27,961 nt of DNA, from the IMG/VR virus record IMGVR_UViG_3300042460_000591, positions 1 to 27,961 of that record, one strand, 5' to 3'. The position numbers were made by a program, and so were the translations under genes. Position 1 is the stretch's first letter. Each line of letters starts with the position of its first letter. Under the pieces are notes generated by a model. That model worked only from the letters and a program-made list of their open reading frames with translations. It did not search any database and was not told the origin of the DNA. The stretch is from a virus. Of this stretch, positions 7,134 to 17,800 are shown in pieces.

Positions 7134-10120
7134 TAGTTATTACAATATAATTCAAAGGAAATTCCTACGTTTATTTGAAAGTCGTCAGAGTTTGGTTGAC
7201 AATTATTACTATATACCTGAACCAAATCATTGTCCGTATCTATATTATAACTATATCCTAATGTGAGTAAACTATCTAACACATCTTCTAACGCTACCAC
7301 CCACTGAGTGTCTGTTGGGGCAGATAAATTACCAATACCATTAAAGAAAGGGTATTGTGTTAATGGAACACCATTCAATCTTATATCCACATACCATGTG
7401 GTAACAACTGATGATGGTTGACAAACAGAAGCATTTAAACCATTAACACTATAGAAGTTATCTAGAGTACTATTCAACACAACACCAAATGAGGTTGATT
7501 GTGGATCACTATTCCAAGGATATAGTGGACAAGTTACCTGTTGTATTGGGCAATCATAAACATATAGTTGTGTAGTAAGTGAACAAGGTTTACAAGGAAC
7601 CGGGATAATTTGACACCCAACTTGTCTTCTCCATACAAATTTTTGTCTATGGAATATTGAATTTTCAAGTCTAACACCAGTATTCCAAATTGTGGTTGCC
7701 GGTATCATTTGTTCTACTAATCTAACCCAATAATCCCCCATACCATTTACATAATCAATCATCGTTTGATATGTAAAATTATCGTTAGGAATTCCTATAG
7801 TTTGTCCTGACTCCAAATACTTCCAATAAATAGATTGTAGTGTTGGATACCCTCCAGTTTTACCATCCGTAATGTATTGACGATTTCTAACATTTATCAT
7901 ATTATGCCAAAAAGTTTGAGCAAACTCAAAGAATGTTTTTTGTTTTGGTTTTGGTATAATAACTGTCCAATCTATTCCACCAATTTTTGGGTATGGGTTT
8001 GGTATATTACAAGGTGATGGTGGTGAGTAGAATAGTCCTTGTTCCGGAATTGGGTAATTATATTGTCTTGACATTGTCCAAACATCATAAACAAGACCTT
8101 GTGATGGGTTCATAAACACATCAACATTTTTTACATTAATTGTTAAACATTCTTCTCCAACAGAATAATACGCATTAAATCCACCATCAAAACTTTTTCT
8201 TAATGTTGGTTCATTATTAACCCAACTTTTTTTATTATCAATAACACTTCTTAATTTGAAACCTAAATCCATAAACGGAAATTGTTCATATCGTTGTAGA
8301 TACTCCAGACCATAATTAAATGGTAAAAGTGTTGTTTGAAAATTTGGGTTGTTTCCGGTAAATGTTAAATTGGTTGGTATGAATGCTGCCGGCATTCTAT
8401 GTTCTGGTGTTGATTCAAACCAACCACCACCAATTTGATAAAAATACGTTTCTGATGGGATTGGCATTTGTGGACAACCAAAATCATCAACAGGATAATC
8501 ATTTCGTATTGTTGTTACATTTTCGTTTGATGTAGTTGTTGTAAATCCAGTATATTGTACTCCATGTATTGAAAATACGTTACTAGTTTCATAAACCGAA
8601 AATTGTTGTTGGTAAGTTCCTCCCGTTATTTGGAAAAATTGTTGTTGGAACTCACCCATATTAATTCTTTGGTCGGCAACATAAATATACTCGTTAAAAT
8701 CAATTAACGCCTCAGGCGCACCAACCATCCTTAATAAACACTCAATAGATTTTCTTGTTCCTTTAGACTTAAATAACCAAGCGGAATTTAATATTAGGTT
8801 TCTATAGAATTGATAATTTAATTCTTCTGGTGTTTGACCTATTTGTAATCCGGCAAATGTGTTTGGTTGGTGTGTAAAGACCGCTTGTAATAATTCTTCG
8901 TTTGAAATTGGTGAAAAGTTTGTAGTCCACCCTAATGTTTGAGCTAAATTTTTAAGTAATTGTGATGGTATATCATTTTTAATTGTATAATGAACACTAT
9001 TCATGTTTCCTAATGCGGTAATAAATTGTCTTGTCTCATCAAAACTTCTACCATATATTTGCAACAATTTCTCATATTTTTGATCTGGAGTGTCAAACTC
9101 TTTTAAGGCTCCTGTTGTTAAAAATCTTGAGATTATATTTGTATTGTAGGTATCTAAATTTATTGCGAAGTTATTGATCTTTATCAAATAGTTATCAAAA
9201 CTAACTGACGTAATGTCCAAATTCCAAATACCACTCTTAGGGAAAGTGGCAAACGTACTAGTGATGGTATATGTCCCATCTTCATTTTGAATTGGCACTT
9301 TAAAGGTTGATGTGTAAGCCGGCGTAATTTGTCTGTTAAGTAAGAAGTTCTCAACAGGTGTAAAATCCATGTTAAACACCTTATTTACTTCATAATTGTT
9401 AGGTCTAATAACTAAATAATCGTAAGTTATTTGATTACCCTCGAAAGGATTACCATCAACAATCAACCTTAATTCTGTTGAGGTACTTGTTGTTGGGTAT
9501 AAGTAATTTATAGGATACTCTATTCCATTTAAATATATGACATACTTCTTATAGTTTTCCGTCATATTTCTCAATACGGAAACCTCATTTTCTCTTAATA
9601 AAAAGTTTCTTGTCGCACTTTCAGTGTAATCAATATCAAATGGGTTTCTAATTGATGAAATACTAACCTCTAAGTAGGTCTCATTTTCTGTTTGGTTATA
9701 TGAAATATTATGTGCTGTTTCTTGTGTTGAAAAAGTCGCTGTTTGTGGCGAAACTTCTAAACCAGCCGGAAAAAAATTAATAATCTTCGCTATTGATACT
9801 GAAAATCTTTTAACTAAAGAACCATATTGAGTAAAGTTCGTTACCTGAGATAAGTCATAATTAGGGTAAATCCTATAGTTTTTGGCAATTATTTCTCTTG
9901 ATTCGGCAATTGTATCAATATTAATTGATTCCAAATTAATTGGTTCAGAAAACGCCCCAATAGTAAAAGTTCTATTCTGTTTTTCACTTATTCCGGTGGT
10001 AAAATTAAAATTTGCCTGAGTTAAACCACCACCAGCAACAAGTTGTACCCCAACTAAGTTGTTAGAGAACTGATTTGCTGCACTACTCTGTGGTGGACAA
10101 GTAAATTTATTTATTGCCAT
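7133..10120 (-). CDS. Baseplate protein with P2 gpI / T4 gp7-like tail segment (995 aa)
   Basis: Residues about 340-475 carry the recognisable part: YEKLLQIYGRSFDETRQFI, LLKNLAQTLGWTT, and near 450-475 FKSKGTRKSIECLLRMVGAP. The last fits the xKGTxxAIexLLrxxGAP signature of the Tail_P2_I family (P2 gpI). That protein and its T4 counterpart gp7 pair with gpJ/gp6 to form the baseplate wedge core. The rest is unusual: a long beta-rich N-terminal part, a middle section (about 480-860) rich in aromatic residues, a Cys cluster (CQIIPVPCKPC) near 855, and a C-terminal domain of about 100 residues shared with the neighbouring multi-repeat protein. The start forms TAATG with the upstream stop, and the stop forms TAATG with the downstream start. 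I am fairly confident of a wedge role but less sure that it replaces gp7 fully. Confidence 0.7.
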   Translation of the reverse strand: MAINKFTCPPQSSAANQFSNNLVGVQLVAGGGLTQANFNFTTGISEKQNRTFTIGAFSEPINLESINIDTIAESREIIAKNYRIYPNYDLSQVTNFTQYGSLVKRFSVSIAKIINFFPAGLEVSPQTATFSTQETAHNISYNQTENETYLEVSISSIRNPFDIDYTESATRNFLLRENEVSVLRNMTENYKKYVIYLNGIEYPINYLYPTTSTSTELRLIVDGNPFEGNQITYDYLVIRPNNYEVNKVFNMDFTPVENFLLNRQITPAYTSTFKVPIQNEDGTYTITSTFATFPKSGIWNLDITSVSFDNYLIKINNFAINLDTYNTNIISRFLTTGALKEFDTPDQKYEKLLQIYGRSFDETRQFITALGNMNSVHYTIKNDIPSQLLKNLAQTLGWTTNFSPISNEELLQAVFTHQPNTFAGLQIGQTPEELNYQFYRNLILNSAWLFKSKGTRKSIECLLRMVGAPEALIDFNEYIYVADQRINMGEFQQQFFQITGGTYQQQFSVYETSNVFSIHGVQYTGFTTTTSNENVTTIRNDYPVDDFGCPQMPIPSETYFYQIGGGWFESTPEHRMPAAFIPTNLTFTGNNPNFQTTLLPFNYGLEYLQRYEQFPFMDLGFKLRSVIDNKKSWVNNEPTLRKSFDGGFNAYYSVGEECLTINVKNVDVFMNPSQGLVYDVWTMSRQYNYPIPEQGLFYSPPSPCNIPNPYPKIGGIDWTVIIPKPKQKTFFEFAQTFWHNMINVRNRQYITDGKTGGYPTLQSIYWKYLESGQTIGIPNDNFTYQTMIDYVNGMGDYWVRLVEQMIPATTIWNTGVRLENSIFHRQKFVWRRQVGCQIIPVPCKPCSLTTQLYVYDCPIQQVTCPLYPWNSDPQSTSFGVVLNSTLDNFYSVNGLNASVCQPSSVVTTWYVDIRLNGVPLTQYPFFNGIGNLSAPTDTQWVVALEDVLDSLLTLGYSYNIDTDNDLVQVYSNNCQPNSDDFQINVGISFELYCNN

Positions 10121-11025
10121 TATACGGTTATATTGTTAAATGCTTTTGAAAAATCAATGTTATTACCACGATCTTGTCTAACCTCATACAACAATGCGTT
10201 GAATTGGTCTTTAATTTCGTATAAGTTGTATTGTTTATATATATTATTACTAGAGTCGTAAATCGTATAGATACCATCTTCAATAGATTTGGTTTGATTA
10301 CCATAAAGGGCAATTGCTAATGTCGAAATATCTTGATCTACGATTTCAATTTCAGTTGATATTGGATTAAAATATGTGTTTGTTATAATAATGTTTTGAG
10401 CCGGTTGACCAATAAATGGTGTCGCACTTGGTTTGTTTGTCGGTGATGAAGATGGTGAAAGAGTGCAGAATATTAAGTTAGTATTACCCTCAACATATCT
10501 ATATCTAATTGATTTTTGTATTGTGTTTGTAAGATTTTGAACAACTGGTTCACAATAGAACGATGATGTTATAATTCTAAAGAAATTAGGTATTTTAGTC
10601 CCATCGGAGTTTAAATACTCAACTCTAAACCCAACCAATCCTTGGTTAACAAATTTATTTTTAAATTGTGTTGGAACATTTGTAATATCTATCACAATAC
10701 CCTTAACATTTGGAAGTGAGGATAATACACCACAATCCGTAATGGAAGTTCTAATTTGAGCTGGTCTAATTAAAAGGGTATATATACCAAGTTTATTGAA
10801 TTGGTCTGCAGGTAGTTTAAGGTTATATAAACCACCAAGTATTTCCACTGAACTACCACCTGTTGCCGTATTATTAAAATAGGGTCTTAGAACGTCTTGT
10901 GCGTTCAAAGTTGTTAGGATGAAATTTTGAGTATCATCTCTTGACTCTGTATAAGTCATTATGATTTCTACGTCCTCAGGACTAACATCACTGCCTCTTA
11001 TTACACCATAGTTTCCCGTTGCCAT
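10120..11025 (-). CDS. Unrecognised baseplate-region virion protein (301 aa)
   Basis: I do not recognise this family. The protein starts MATGNYGVIRGSDVSPEDVE, is mostly predicted beta, and has no signal peptide or membrane helix. Residues about 191-207 form a Ser/Pro/Thr-rich hinge (LSPSSSPTNKPSATP) between an N-terminal domain (about 1-185) and a C-terminal domain (about 210-301, with DGIYTIYDSSNNIYKQY). The stop overlaps the start of the gpI/gp7-like gene as TAATG, which suggests stoichiometric coupling and a shared complex. In contrast to the coupled genes around it, it has a 31-nt leader with a TATTTAT motif 23 nt before the start, so it may head its own transcript. A baseplate accessory or connector role is likely from position only. 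Confidence 0.65.
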   Translation of the reverse strand: MATGNYGVIRGSDVSPEDVEIIMTYTESRDDTQNFILTTLNAQDVLRPYFNNTATGGSSVEILGGLYNLKLPADQFNKLGIYTLLIRPAQIRTSITDCGVLSSLPNVKGIVIDITNVPTQFKNKFVNQGLVGFRVEYLNSDGTKIPNFFRIITSSFYCEPVVQNLTNTIQKSIRYRYVEGNTNLIFCTLSPSSSPTNKPSATPFIGQPAQNIIITNTYFNPISTEIEIVDQDISTLAIALYGNQTKSIEDGIYTIYDSSNNIYKQYNLYEIKDQFNALLYEVRQDRGNNIDFSKAFNNITV

Positions 11026-11028
11026 CTT

Positions 11029-11045
11029 AAATTTGTTTTTTCTTT
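11029..11045. repeat. 17-nt leader sequence, identical to 27945-27961
   Basis: The plus-strand word aaatttgttttttcttt is found here and again at the right edge of the window. Both copies lie in the leader of a minus-strand gene, reading AAAGAAAAAACAAATTT on the coding strand. In this copy it follows the TATTTAT core directly, suggesting a combined promoter-plus-leader element. Low sequence complexity reduces its weight. Confidence 0.5.
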
Positions 11046-11048
11046 TTT

Positions 11049-11055
11049 ATAAATA
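11049..11055 (-). promoter_or_regulatory. TATTTAT motif with A-rich leader before the 301-aa gene
   Basis: The coding strand reads AACTATTTATAAAAAAG, then an A-rich leader to the ATG 23 nt downstream. This is the best-spaced copy for a -10-like element: initiation 6-8 nt later would leave an A-rich 5' leader of about 15 nt, typical of Bacteroidota ribosome loading regions. It has the same AACTATTTAT context as the copy at 20520-20526. Confidence 0.45.
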
Positions 11056-11056
11056 G

Positions 11057-12232
11057 TTATGTGGACACTTTTTTAATCGTAAAATATTTGTATCCATACT
11101 TTTCTAAATCACCCATATTATCAACTTCCCCTATTCTCATCACATTTTCTAATGGAGTGTTTTTACCCCTCTCAATATAAAGATTGGTAATAACCTCAGG
11201 TTGGTCAATAACATTTAATAAGGCCTCGTTTTTTGTTAACCCGGTCATTATTATCTCACCAGGAACATAACCATAAGAGTCAGTGACGTAAACCGTGTAA
11301 TCATCATAATCAAGATAATTTACCCCATTGATTGTATATGCACTGTAAAGACCCGATGGATCAACACCCCAATAAGTTCCAACGGCTCCAGTGGTACCCG
11401 TTACTTGTATTCCTAATTTATATTTTCCTCCTGACAAATATATTTTTGGCCCAAACTGAGCAATATCATTTAAAGTGGATGTCGTATACCCACTAACCGG
11501 AAACGGCACTGATGTATAGTTGTATGAATAAAAGTCGTTAATATTCGTATTTGAGTCTCCCGAAAAGATATAATCATAACTGATAGGAGTTCCACTCCAA
11601 CTGCCACCCGCAGGATAGAATACCATATTTCCTTCGGGGTTTGGGATAGTTACATTTGTGAACGGGGTGGTTACCGTTTTTTGAACTATTGATTTTCCCC
11701 AAGGAGAATTAGAGGTTAAAGTAATTGTATATGTGTTGTTTGCTGCAGGGTAAGTGTGACTGAGTGGTGAAATACCCAAAACCAATTGTTCTGGTGATCC
11801 ATCCCCCCAATTTAAAGTATATGTTACCAACGATAAGAACTTTATGAGTTCAAGGTCTGAGGTGTTATAAAATATATACGTATATGGGTTAATTGTGTCT
11901 GCCGTTGTAATAAAATTATTCAACACTTCCTTTTGTAAAATAGCACCATCAAAGGGAGAATAATACCCTATATCAACAGTGCTTTCAGTTAACAAAAGAT
12001 TAACAGTAAGTCCCGTTAGAAATGAAGTCCCTCCAGTATTTCCCGATAACACATAACTCATAGGTAGATAAACACCTGTAGTTCCTGTGGTAACGGTAAT
12101 TGTTGTTGCTGATGTTAAACAACAAGGGTCAATAATGGTCGTTATGTCTGTATCGCCAGTATAGTTAACAAAAACGATATCTGATTTAATATTCTCAGGA
12201 GAGACTATGAACTTATATTGTTGTAATTCCAT
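11057..12232 (-). CDS. PKD-domain virion protein (391 aa)
   Basis: Residues about 100-175 contain the hallmark of a PKD (polycystic kidney disease) Ig-like domain: LNWGDGSPE at about 134-142 followed by LSHTYPAANNTYTITLTSNSPWG. PKD domains are beta-sandwiches found on secreted adhesins, S-layer proteins and some phage tail proteins. The N-terminal 100 residues hold Thr-rich strands (SATTITVTTGTTGVYLP), and the C-terminal part (about 180-391) is beta-rich and ends with a more charged segment (MRIGEVDNMGDLEKYGYKYF). No signal peptide is seen, as expected for a protein assembled into virions from the cytoplasm. The start overlaps the upstream stop as TAATG. A baseplate-decorating or host-contact role is inferred. 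Confidence 0.7.
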   Translation of the reverse strand: MELQQYKFIVSPENIKSDIVFVNYTGDTDITTIIDPCCLTSATTITVTTGTTGVYLPMSYVLSGNTGGTSFLTGLTVNLLLTESTVDIGYYSPFDGAILQKEVLNNFITTADTINPYTYIFYNTSDLELIKFLSLVTYTLNWGDGSPEQLVLGISPLSHTYPAANNTYTITLTSNSPWGKSIVQKTVTTPFTNVTIPNPEGNMVFYPAGGSWSGTPISYDYIFSGDSNTNINDFYSYNYTSVPFPVSGYTTSTLNDIAQFGPKIYLSGGKYKLGIQVTGTTGAVGTYWGVDPSGLYSAYTINGVNYLDYDDYTVYVTDSYGYVPGEIIMTGLTKNEALLNVIDQPEVITNLYIERGKNTPLENVMRIGEVDNMGDLEKYGYKYFTIKKVST

Positions 12233-13041
12233 TATGGGTTAACGTATTCATACCATTTTATCGGTGTTGTCGCACCACCAACCCTAAGATTGGTTGCCGT
12301 TGAGAACACTTCGTAAGTTTTAGTGTTGTAATCTAATTTAACTTTGTAGTAATAATAATCTGCATTGTTAAAGTTAAATTTGTTTGGTGTTATTTGAGTT
12401 TGTGGTGTGTTTGTCATTTGAACAAATACTCCGAGTCTTCCGTCAAAGAACTTACCTGTCATAAAAAATTCATTAATATCAACAAACTCCCTATTTCTTA
12501 ACCAATAAATAAAGAACCCTTCTTTATCTCCAATATAATCCAATACCATTTGAGGTTTTTTAATTTCCACAGGTGGTAATGTTGGTGATAAAGTTACCGT
12601 TTCAGTTAAACCTTGTTGTACGGGTAATATTATTGATAAAAATATTTGTTGAGTCTTTTCGTTGTCAGTATCATAAAAATCTAATTTAAAAAATGATTTG
12701 GTAAAAGGTTTTGAATAGTAATATACATCCTGAACCGAAAACCCTTCATTTAAATATGACATACCCCAATTGGCACTTGTAACCGTAACCGCACTAATAG
12801 GACTTGCATTATCATAAAAATTAAATTCGTAGTTAATTGAGGTATCCTGATTTAAATCAATGTTATTTGCAAATCTTGCAATTTCAAAATCATTTGCCGA
12901 CCCAATAACCTCTTTTATCATTTCAACCTCATATTCCTCAATACTATCTTCACGACCTAAGAAGTCCCAAGTCATGTTGATCGGAATATTCACATATTGA
13001 TCTAAATCAGCTTTTACTATTTTTATTTTATTCGCATTCAT
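12232..13041 (-). CDS. Unrecognised baseplate-region virion protein (269 aa)
   Basis: No family is recognised. The N-terminus (MNANKIKIVKADLDQYVNIP) is followed by acidic and aromatic beta-rich sequence; residues about 147-163 form a short Pro/Thr hinge (VTLSPTLPPVEIKKP), and the C-terminal part (about 165-269) is aromatic (NFNNADYYYYKVKLDY). The gene start lies inside the end of the upstream gene (14-nt overlap) and its stop overlaps the next start as TAATG, so it is locked into the same translational chain as its neighbours. Position between genes for a large 610-residue protein and a PKD protein suggests a baseplate component that forms a defined-ratio complex with them. Nothing in the sequence indicates an enzyme. 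Confidence 0.65.
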   Translation of the reverse strand: MNANKIKIVKADLDQYVNIPINMTWDFLGREDSIEEYEVEMIKEVIGSANDFEIARFANNIDLNQDTSINYEFNFYDNASPISAVTVTSANWGMSYLNEGFSVQDVYYYSKPFTKSFFKLDFYDTDNEKTQQIFLSIILPVQQGLTETVTLSPTLPPVEIKKPQMVLDYIGDKEGFFIYWLRNREFVDINEFFMTGKFFDGRLGVFVQMTNTPQTQITPNKFNFNNADYYYYKVKLDYNTKTYEVFSTATNLRVGGATTPIKWYEYVNP

Positions 13042-14860
13042 CTACTGCCGGGTCTGCTATTGTTGTTATGTTCGGTGGAACCAATCCTATTGTTGCATAA
13101 TCACTTGGTATATTATATGCCTCAGGGGTAACTCTAAATATTGTATTCTCATATGGATAATGTTTTCCGTTTAAGAATGGGTAATCAACCCCAATCCCAT
13201 CAGTATCTACATATCCATATGGATACTTATCTCTCCATCTAAAAAGTGCGGATAATGTTGAGTAATATGCGTAATCCGGAATACCAACAACATTAACACC
13301 ACTTCCTTCCTCTATATAATCGGAGAAGGATGATATTTCTATTGGGTTGTGTGGTTGATAGAAATAACCAGGTTGATTTTCGGGTGGCAAATCATTGTCC
13401 AATATAAACCAATTTTGGTTGTATTTTATTTTATGTTGGTGTGTTGAAATAACTCTCTCTAATTGTTCAAAATCATTCCATTCACAATAATCACCATCTA
13501 AGGTGTCTCCAGTTGTTAATAACTCATTATAAAAGAATTCGGTAGGAACATTATTAAATGTTGCATCACCAATCGCCGTGTAGTAAAATGATTGTGGTAT
13601 GTTAGTATTTGAATTAACATTATTTTGATCCCACCATATTTGTGGTTTTCCACCCTCCAAATAAGTGTTAAAATGCCAACCTTGTTTCATATTACTTGTC
13701 CACCCCAAATATCCTCTCCAAATTGTTGTGAAAAATAAACTTGTTAATGGTCTTCTTTGGTTGTCCTGCAATCCGTTAATATCGATATCGCAATTAAATG
13801 AAAGGGTGTATGATCTAGCGCCTTCCTTTACAGATGTTCTTGCCTTTTGATTTGGTGTTAATGGTTTAATCTCACATTTTGTTTTATCACCATAAATGTT
13901 TTGTTCAAATCCAGCATTTACCAAAACAGAACACTCAGGAGTAGTTAATATTTTATGTCTTCTTATGTAATAAGAACTTACCGTATCTGAAGAATTTGCA
14001 AGATTTATAATCCTTTTGAAGGTTCCTTGTGTAAATTGTTGGAAAGTTGTTCCTATGTATCCAACATTTGCAATATTAAATATGTAGTCTTCAGATCCCG
14101 ATCCACTATCCCCCAAACTTGAGACTTGGAATGAGTCTTGCGTTCCATAACTAATTGATAGTTGGACAAATTCCCCAACACTTAATCCATGCATCATAGG
14201 ACACTTAAATGATATTTCTCTTAATTGGGCGTTTGACCCATTTAAAACTATGAATGGTAATCCATCACTGGCAACCCAAGTCCAATTAAATAATGTGTTG
14301 GGTTCAACAGCATATAGTGTTTTATTGTAATCATTTTCAAATGGATAGCTCATATAATGAGACCAATTATATGTTGTCGCACTAACATTTTTAAAAAGAA
14401 TGTGGTTTTGTGGTGGTATTGTATATCCCGGAACATTATTATCTGTTCTAATAAAATCAAACTCAGGGTATTGTGGAAACCCTTCCCACGGAATTGTAGT
14501 CACAAACGGGTTTGGTGGCACATTAGAGGTATTACCAGTAGTACTAATACCTCCTGGGTAAGCCAAAATAGAATTACCTAAAGCATTTGTATAATATAAG
14601 TTATCCCTAAATGGTGAATATATTGATGTCCCAGTTAAGGCATTTTCAAATAAAACCGTAAATTTCGTAACCGGCCTAAATGTTGTCGATTCTTGTCTTT
14701 CTTGGTCAAATACTTCGGCAAGATTTAAATCAACAGATCTATCAAACTCAACAAGATTTTTACTTGTTTGTTCCAAAGGCACATTTATAAACTGATCGGT
14801 TCTTGGTGCCTGTTGATATCTTTGGGTAGATAATATTATACGACTAGTTGGGTCAACCAT
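13028..14860 (-). CDS. Unrecognised large baseplate/tail-region virion protein (610 aa)
   Basis: A large, soluble, aromatic- and Asn-rich protein with no signal peptide, membrane helix or catalytic motif I can name. The N-terminal region (LSTQRYQQAPRTDQF, VDLNLAEVFDQERQ) looks like an extended binding arm. A central segment at about 325-400 is better ordered (GDKTKCEIKPLTPNQ, then SYTLSFNCDIDINGLQD). Trp/Tyr-rich sequence follows (GYLGWTSNMKQGWHFN). The start overlaps the stop of the giant 1880-residue gene as TAATG. In T4 the comparable position downstream of gp6 holds gp7 and gp8; I see no sequence evidence that this is gp8. It is best described as a virion structural protein of unknown fold. 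Confidence 0.65.
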   Translation of the reverse strand: MVDPTSRIILSTQRYQQAPRTDQFINVPLEQTSKNLVEFDRSVDLNLAEVFDQERQESTTFRPVTKFTVLFENALTGTSIYSPFRDNLYYTNALGNSILAYPGGISTTGNTSNVPPNPFVTTIPWEGFPQYPEFDFIRTDNNVPGYTIPPQNHILFKNVSATTYNWSHYMSYPFENDYNKTLYAVEPNTLFNWTWVASDGLPFIVLNGSNAQLREISFKCPMMHGLSVGEFVQLSISYGTQDSFQVSSLGDSGSGSEDYIFNIANVGYIGTTFQQFTQGTFKRIINLANSSDTVSSYYIRRHKILTTPECSVLVNAGFEQNIYGDKTKCEIKPLTPNQKARTSVKEGARSYTLSFNCDIDINGLQDNQRRPLTSLFFTTIWRGYLGWTSNMKQGWHFNTYLEGGKPQIWWDQNNVNSNTNIPQSFYYTAIGDATFNNVPTEFFYNELLTTGDTLDGDYCEWNDFEQLERVISTHQHKIKYNQNWFILDNDLPPENQPGYFYQPHNPIEISSFSDYIEEGSGVNVVGIPDYAYYSTLSALFRWRDKYPYGYVDTDGIGVDYPFLNGKHYPYENTIFRVTPEAYNIPSDYATIGLVPPNITTIADPAVDECE

Positions 14861-17800
14861 TATTCTTGTGGTGTTTGAACATAAAGTTTATAGAATCTGT
14901 TTATCGCAGTTTTTCCATTATTTAAACCAAAGTAGAAGTGGTATGGTCCACCAACAACCACAGCGTCATCAGGTAATCCACTATCTTTACCATCTAAAAC
15001 AATTCCTCCCCCTGGTTGAGGTTGTGGTATACCATTAATATCGTAATTTGCGATAAAACCTAATTCGGTTGTTTGGGTTTTATATTTTTCATTAGAACTC
15101 GTAAAATTCAAAGACTGATATTGTTTTTTGAAAAATCCCCCATTATAATCCGCACCAGCGGTATCGGTATACCAATTATTATCTTCAGTTCCAAATATGT
15201 TTTGAGCACTAACATTAGTTGGGGCACTTGGTTTGATTGACCACTTATAACTAGGGACAACTTGTGATTTAGGATATCCAAAGTTTTCTTCAATTAGAGG
15301 GGTAAAACTAAACGTTTCAATACCAGGAGATGCAATCTTTCTATATCTTAAATCGTTATCGGGTGTTTGGAAGAATAATCCCATAACAGGTTTTATGTCA
15401 CTAGCGTTAGCGGCCCCATTATCTCCAAAATATATATAATCATTTGGGTTAGGTTGGGGTAAGTTTTCGGTAATAAATGGCAATACTTCCCACTCAGAAT
15501 TTATTGATAACATTTGAGCCCAATCACCATCAATTCTATAGGCTCCTCTCGTACTATTAAAGAATTGTTCAATCCCTTTTCCTTCACTATTATTCCCACC
15601 TACACTTATTGGTATCATTCTTTGTCTAACACCATCATTTAATATTCTTGACAAAAACCCTAACTGAACAATATCCGAATTATCTTGATATGATGTTGAT
15701 TTTAATTGGTCAGCATAATATGATCCAAAATTACCTCCACAACATATTTCATTTATAAAACTATCTCTTGGACCTAAATCAACAACCGTAGTTGGGAATT
15801 GTATTTGTTTTACATTATACCCATACCCAGGGAATACCGATAAACTTGGTAGTAATGACGTTATTGTTGGAGAATTCTTACCAATAAATTTATCTGTTAC
15901 GTCGTTCCAAGGAGAAGACCTATAGTAGAAATTATTACTTATATCATTATATACGATTACATCGTCACAATAGTTATAGGTTGGGTTATTGGCAGTCAAA
16001 CCGTAACTTGTTTGTTTGTTAAAATTAAACATATATAATACACCATTTACCCAGTTATTTTGAAAAACTTGGGCGAATACCCCTCTACAAGCAGCAAAGT
16101 TCATAGTGAATCTAACTTTCCATTCTAAGAACAATCTTGCGTCGTCATCAAATTGGGCTAAGTATGTTTTATTTAACAAACAATAACAACCATTTATCAT
16201 TCTATTTGCAGGTATAGAGCATTGACCACTAGGAACAACACCAACATTTGAACCTGATCCGGTATAACACTCTAATGGAACCATTCCTTCACAAGATAAA
16301 GTACTTGTAAGTCCTGATGTGATTGGGTCTTGATCCGAACTTTCACCACTTGGTAAATCACCACCTGCACTTATTGTTGGTGAGTCTAACGCACCACTAG
16401 CAGCATAAACCGCAAAGTTATTATTTTGGTGAAGAGCATAACCTGTTTGGGTTTGGGTTCCATCTTCAACAGCTGTTGATGTTGGTAACCTATCACTTCT
16501 CATAACCATATTAACTGGGTTATTGAAGTTTATTGCGGGTAAACCATATCTATAGTAAGCCGGTGAATACGCAGCACTTAAATTACCATGAACATTTCCT
16601 CCATTAAACCATCCACTAAGATAATTGTAATATTGACCTATCTGACAATCTTGATCACAACTAGGTGAACTACCATTATCATTAGTATGTAAGGTCATAT
16701 TAAATGGTATGTTTAAGTCCCAAGCAGCAAAAGTACCACCACCAATGTAATCAGTTTGTTGTCTAGGTAATGTAAAATTAGATCCACCAAGTAATTGGTA
16801 AAGATTGCCCCCTTGTGTTATTTGAGATATTGTCTCCCACCCTAATATTGGTGTATATGGTGCTGTATTTGAACCTGGGGTATTATCGTCTGTCGCTAAA
16901 TAAAAATATGGTAAGTTTGATGTAAATCCCGAATATGCATTACCGTCAGGAGTAAATGTAAATGATGGGAAATATAAGTTAGCACTTGTATTTGTACCTG
17001 TATTATGACTTAGCGTTGCTTTACCTGCGGATGTCCCTTTAATAGGTTGGTTCATATAATACTGACCTGTAACTGATATGTTCAATGCAGAACCAAATGC
17101 CGATGTTTGTCCAAAAATTCTTGCTAAATCATATTTTATTGTTTGTGGTACCGTATTTGGGTCAACACCTCTAACAAATATACAAACCTCATATGTATCA
17201 TGATTAGACATTGTTTTTATAACATCAGGAACCGTATATATGTAAGAATTATTAATGGGTATGGGTAACAAAACATCACAATCGGGTACCGCAACTTGTA
17301 CGTCATGGAATAGATATGAACTTTCATAATATCCTGGAGTTGTCACTGATGATCCCGAAAATTGACTTACAGTCATACCAGTTATGAGTTGAAAATATTC
17401 TACGTCTGTTGCGTATTTCAAATAAGATTGTTCAACATTAGGGTTACCAGGTACTGGTAACTGACTTGATGGTGGTTGGTTAATCATAACAGTTGCACCT
17501 CCAGGAAAATTACTATTTCCGTTTGGATCTGCTGGGTTCGCATATTGTATAACAATCGGTATTGAACTACCTGTTACTGTTGTCCCTGTGATTGAGTTGG
17601 TTCCAAATTGATTAAGTGTTGCACCAGTTAAGTTAATTAACCTATTAGATGACCCAACGTCAGTATAATTAGGGTCTTGGAAACTACATAGTCCTCCAAT
17701 ACCTAATTGTGATGTGGTTCCTTGTTTCATTAAGATAACAACAACTTGATCTAAAAATGGTTGAGATCCAGGAATCTGTGGGTTAACAGTTGTCTGTATT

